Assembly (NCBI GenBank): GCA_963972105.1
Contig: CAXAVH010000062.1
Location: 1-15,246, forward strand
Length of the DNA stretch: 15,246 bases
Direction of reading: 5' to 3'
DNA from: NZQO01 sp002693605
GTDB taxonomy: Bacteria; Bacteroidota; Bacteroidia; Flavobacteriales; Flavobacteriaceae
Every line of letters begins with the position of its first letter. The stretch's first letter is position 1. The notes beneath the pieces are model-generated. The model was not told the DNA's origin. It made no database searches and saw only the letters and a program-made list of their open reading frames with translations. Positions 14,135-15,246 of this stretch are shown in pieces. The translations under genes and the position numbers were made by a program.

Positions 14135-15246
14135 ATGGGAATGAACGTAACGCAAAAATTAATTAAGGAGCATTTAGTCAAGGGAAAAATGGTGCCGGGA
14201 GAAGAAATAGGCCTGAAAATTGACCAGGCATTGCTTCAGGACGCCACTGGAACCTTGGTTCAACTAGAGCTGGAGGCTATGAAACTGGATCGTGCCAAAA
14301 CCGAGGTGGCGGTACAGTATGTAGACCATAACCTGTTGCAAACAGATTACAAAAATGCAGACGACCACGTATTTCTTCACAGTGCCGCACAAAAATTTGG
14401 CCTGTGGTTTAGTAGGCCAGGCAACGGTGTTAGCCACCCCGTTCATATGGAGCGCTTTGGAAAGCCGGGCAAGACCTTGGTGGGTAGTGACAGCCATTCT
14501 TGTGCGGCTGGGTCCTTGGGAATGTTGGCCATAGGCACTGGAGGCCTCGACGTTGCAGCGGCTATTGCCGGACAACCCTATTTTGTGAAAATGCCTCAGG
14601 TAATGGGGGTAAAGTTAACGGGTACCCTTCCCAAATGGGTTAGTGCCAAAGACGTAATTCTTGAAATGCTGCGTCGGCACGATGTCAAGGGCGGTGTGGG
14701 TAAGATAATTGAATATTACGGGGAAGGATTAAAGCAATTAAGCGCTATGGACCGGCACGTTATTGCAAATATGGGTGCAGAACTGGGTGCAACCACAACG
14801 GTATTTCCAAGCGACGAGGAAACCAAGCGATTTTTGAAGAGTCAGGGTAGGGAAGAGGACTGGCATGAACTTGTGGCAGATGCAGAAAGTACGTACGATC
14901 TCTACGAGGAAATTGTACTGGACGATCTCGTTCCATTAATCGCCTTGCCAACAAGTCCGGGAAACGTGGTACCAGTGAGGGAAGTTGCCGGCAGAGAAAT
15001 TAGCCAGGCAGTATTGGGGTCATCCGCAAACCCAGGACTTCGTGATTTCTGGATTGCGGGTGCAATTGTAGAGGGAAAATCCGTAAATCCTAATGTATCT
15101 TTTGATGTGAACCCCACGAGCAGGCAAATAATCCAAAATATGATAAGTACTAAAGCCTTCGCAAATCTTATTACCGCAGGCGCCCGCTTTCACCAAAGTG
15201 GTTGCATGGGATGTATCGGGATGGGGCAGGCGCCTGCAAGCAATAC
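14135..15246 (+). CDS. Aconitate hydratase family protein (5' part, cut by window end)
   Basis: An open frame of 370 codons runs off the window without a stop; it is the N-terminal half or more of an aconitase. Recognisable parts: VDHN at 63-66, GSDSHSCAAGSLGMLAIGTGGLDVA (117-141), matching the aconitase GTDSHTPNGGGLG region, and HQSGCMGCIGMGQAPAS (353-369), holding cluster ligands C357 and C360. The position of the first cluster ligand (SCTNS in classical aconitases) reads GSSANPG, with serine S297 instead of cysteine. I believe this belongs to the shorter, Aquifex-type aconitase group rather than the mitochondrial type. It would isomerise citrate and isocitrate, or a related acid. ATG 14135 (MGMNV) was chosen; ATG 14141 is equally possible. 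Confidence 0.85.
   Translation, partial: MGMNVTQKLIKEHLVKGKMVPGEEIGLKIDQALLQDATGTLVQLELEAMKLDRAKTEVAVQYVDHNLLQTDYKNADDHVFLHSAAQKFGLWFSRPGNGVSHPVHMERFGKPGKTLVGSDSHSCAAGSLGMLAIGTGGLDVAAAIAGQPYFVKMPQVMGVKLTGTLPKWVSAKDVILEMLRRHDVKGGVGKIIEYYGEGLKQLSAMDRHVIANMGAELGATTTVFPSDEETKRFLKSQGREEDWHELVADAESTYDLYEEIVLDDLVPLIALPTSPGNVVPVREVAGREISQAVLGSSANPGLRDFWIAGAIVEGKSVNPNVSFDVNPTSRQIIQNMISTKAFANLITAGARFHQSGCMGCIGMGQAPASN

Noticed and set aside
1..15246. Mobile elements, CRISPR arrays, phage genes, tRNA or rRNA
   Set aside because: No transposase, integrase, regularly spaced repeats or RNA gene was recognised on either strand.

Overview
The window looks like chromosomal DNA of a marine-type member of the Flavobacteriaceae (Bacteroidetes). 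Three things point there: a fused E1 alpha/beta 2-oxoacid dehydrogenase; promoters resembling the Bacteroidetes pattern TTTG ... TAnnTTTG with almost no Shine-Dalgarno sequences; and lipoproteins with a short MKK-type leader and an S-C lipobox. No tRNA, rRNA, CRISPR array, insertion sequence or integrase was seen. Genes are tightly packed and no gene-free stretch exceeds 300 bases; the longest is 13944-14134.

Layout. (1) 8-3083: a minus-strand isopenicillin-N-synthase-like Fe(II) oxygenase, divergent from the fused E1 enzyme, with a candidate promoter facing each way in the 121-base gap. (2) 3183-4570: a cell-envelope unit of a 53-residue UPF0391/DUF1328 membrane peptide, a lipocalin-like lipoprotein and a YiaD-like OmpA lipoprotein, closed by a clear hairpin terminator. 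(3) 4659-10356: a compact seven-gene biosynthetic operon of FAD oxidoreductase, SAM methyltransferase, type III polyketide synthase, enoyl-ACP-reductase-like SDR, FabZ-like dehydratase, FabF-like ketosynthase and a dedicated acyl carrier protein. An RlmI-type rRNA methyltransferase follows 13 bases later. (4) 11693-12055: a small secreted protein of unknown function, ending at a bidirectional terminator shared with the converging pair hpf and a cysteine-free ArsC-like protein. (5) A TerC family membrane protein on the minus strand. (6) The first 370 codons of an aconitase-family enzyme, cut by the window end.

The operon at 4659-10356 is the most interesting part. My reading (inference) is that the KAS, dehydratase, reductase and ACP form a small dissociated fatty-acid-type module that makes or tailors an acyl chain. 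The type III PKS would take that chain as starter and extend it to an alkylresorcinol, pyrone or similar ring, and the methyltransferase and flavoprotein would decorate it. Its logic resembles Azotobacter ArsABCD (fatty acid synthase feeding type III PKS) combined with Streptomyces SrsABC (type III PKS, methyltransferase, flavoprotein), but built from type II parts. No ketoreductase, thioesterase or phosphopantetheinyl transferase is encoded with it, so those steps would have to be borrowed from primary metabolism.
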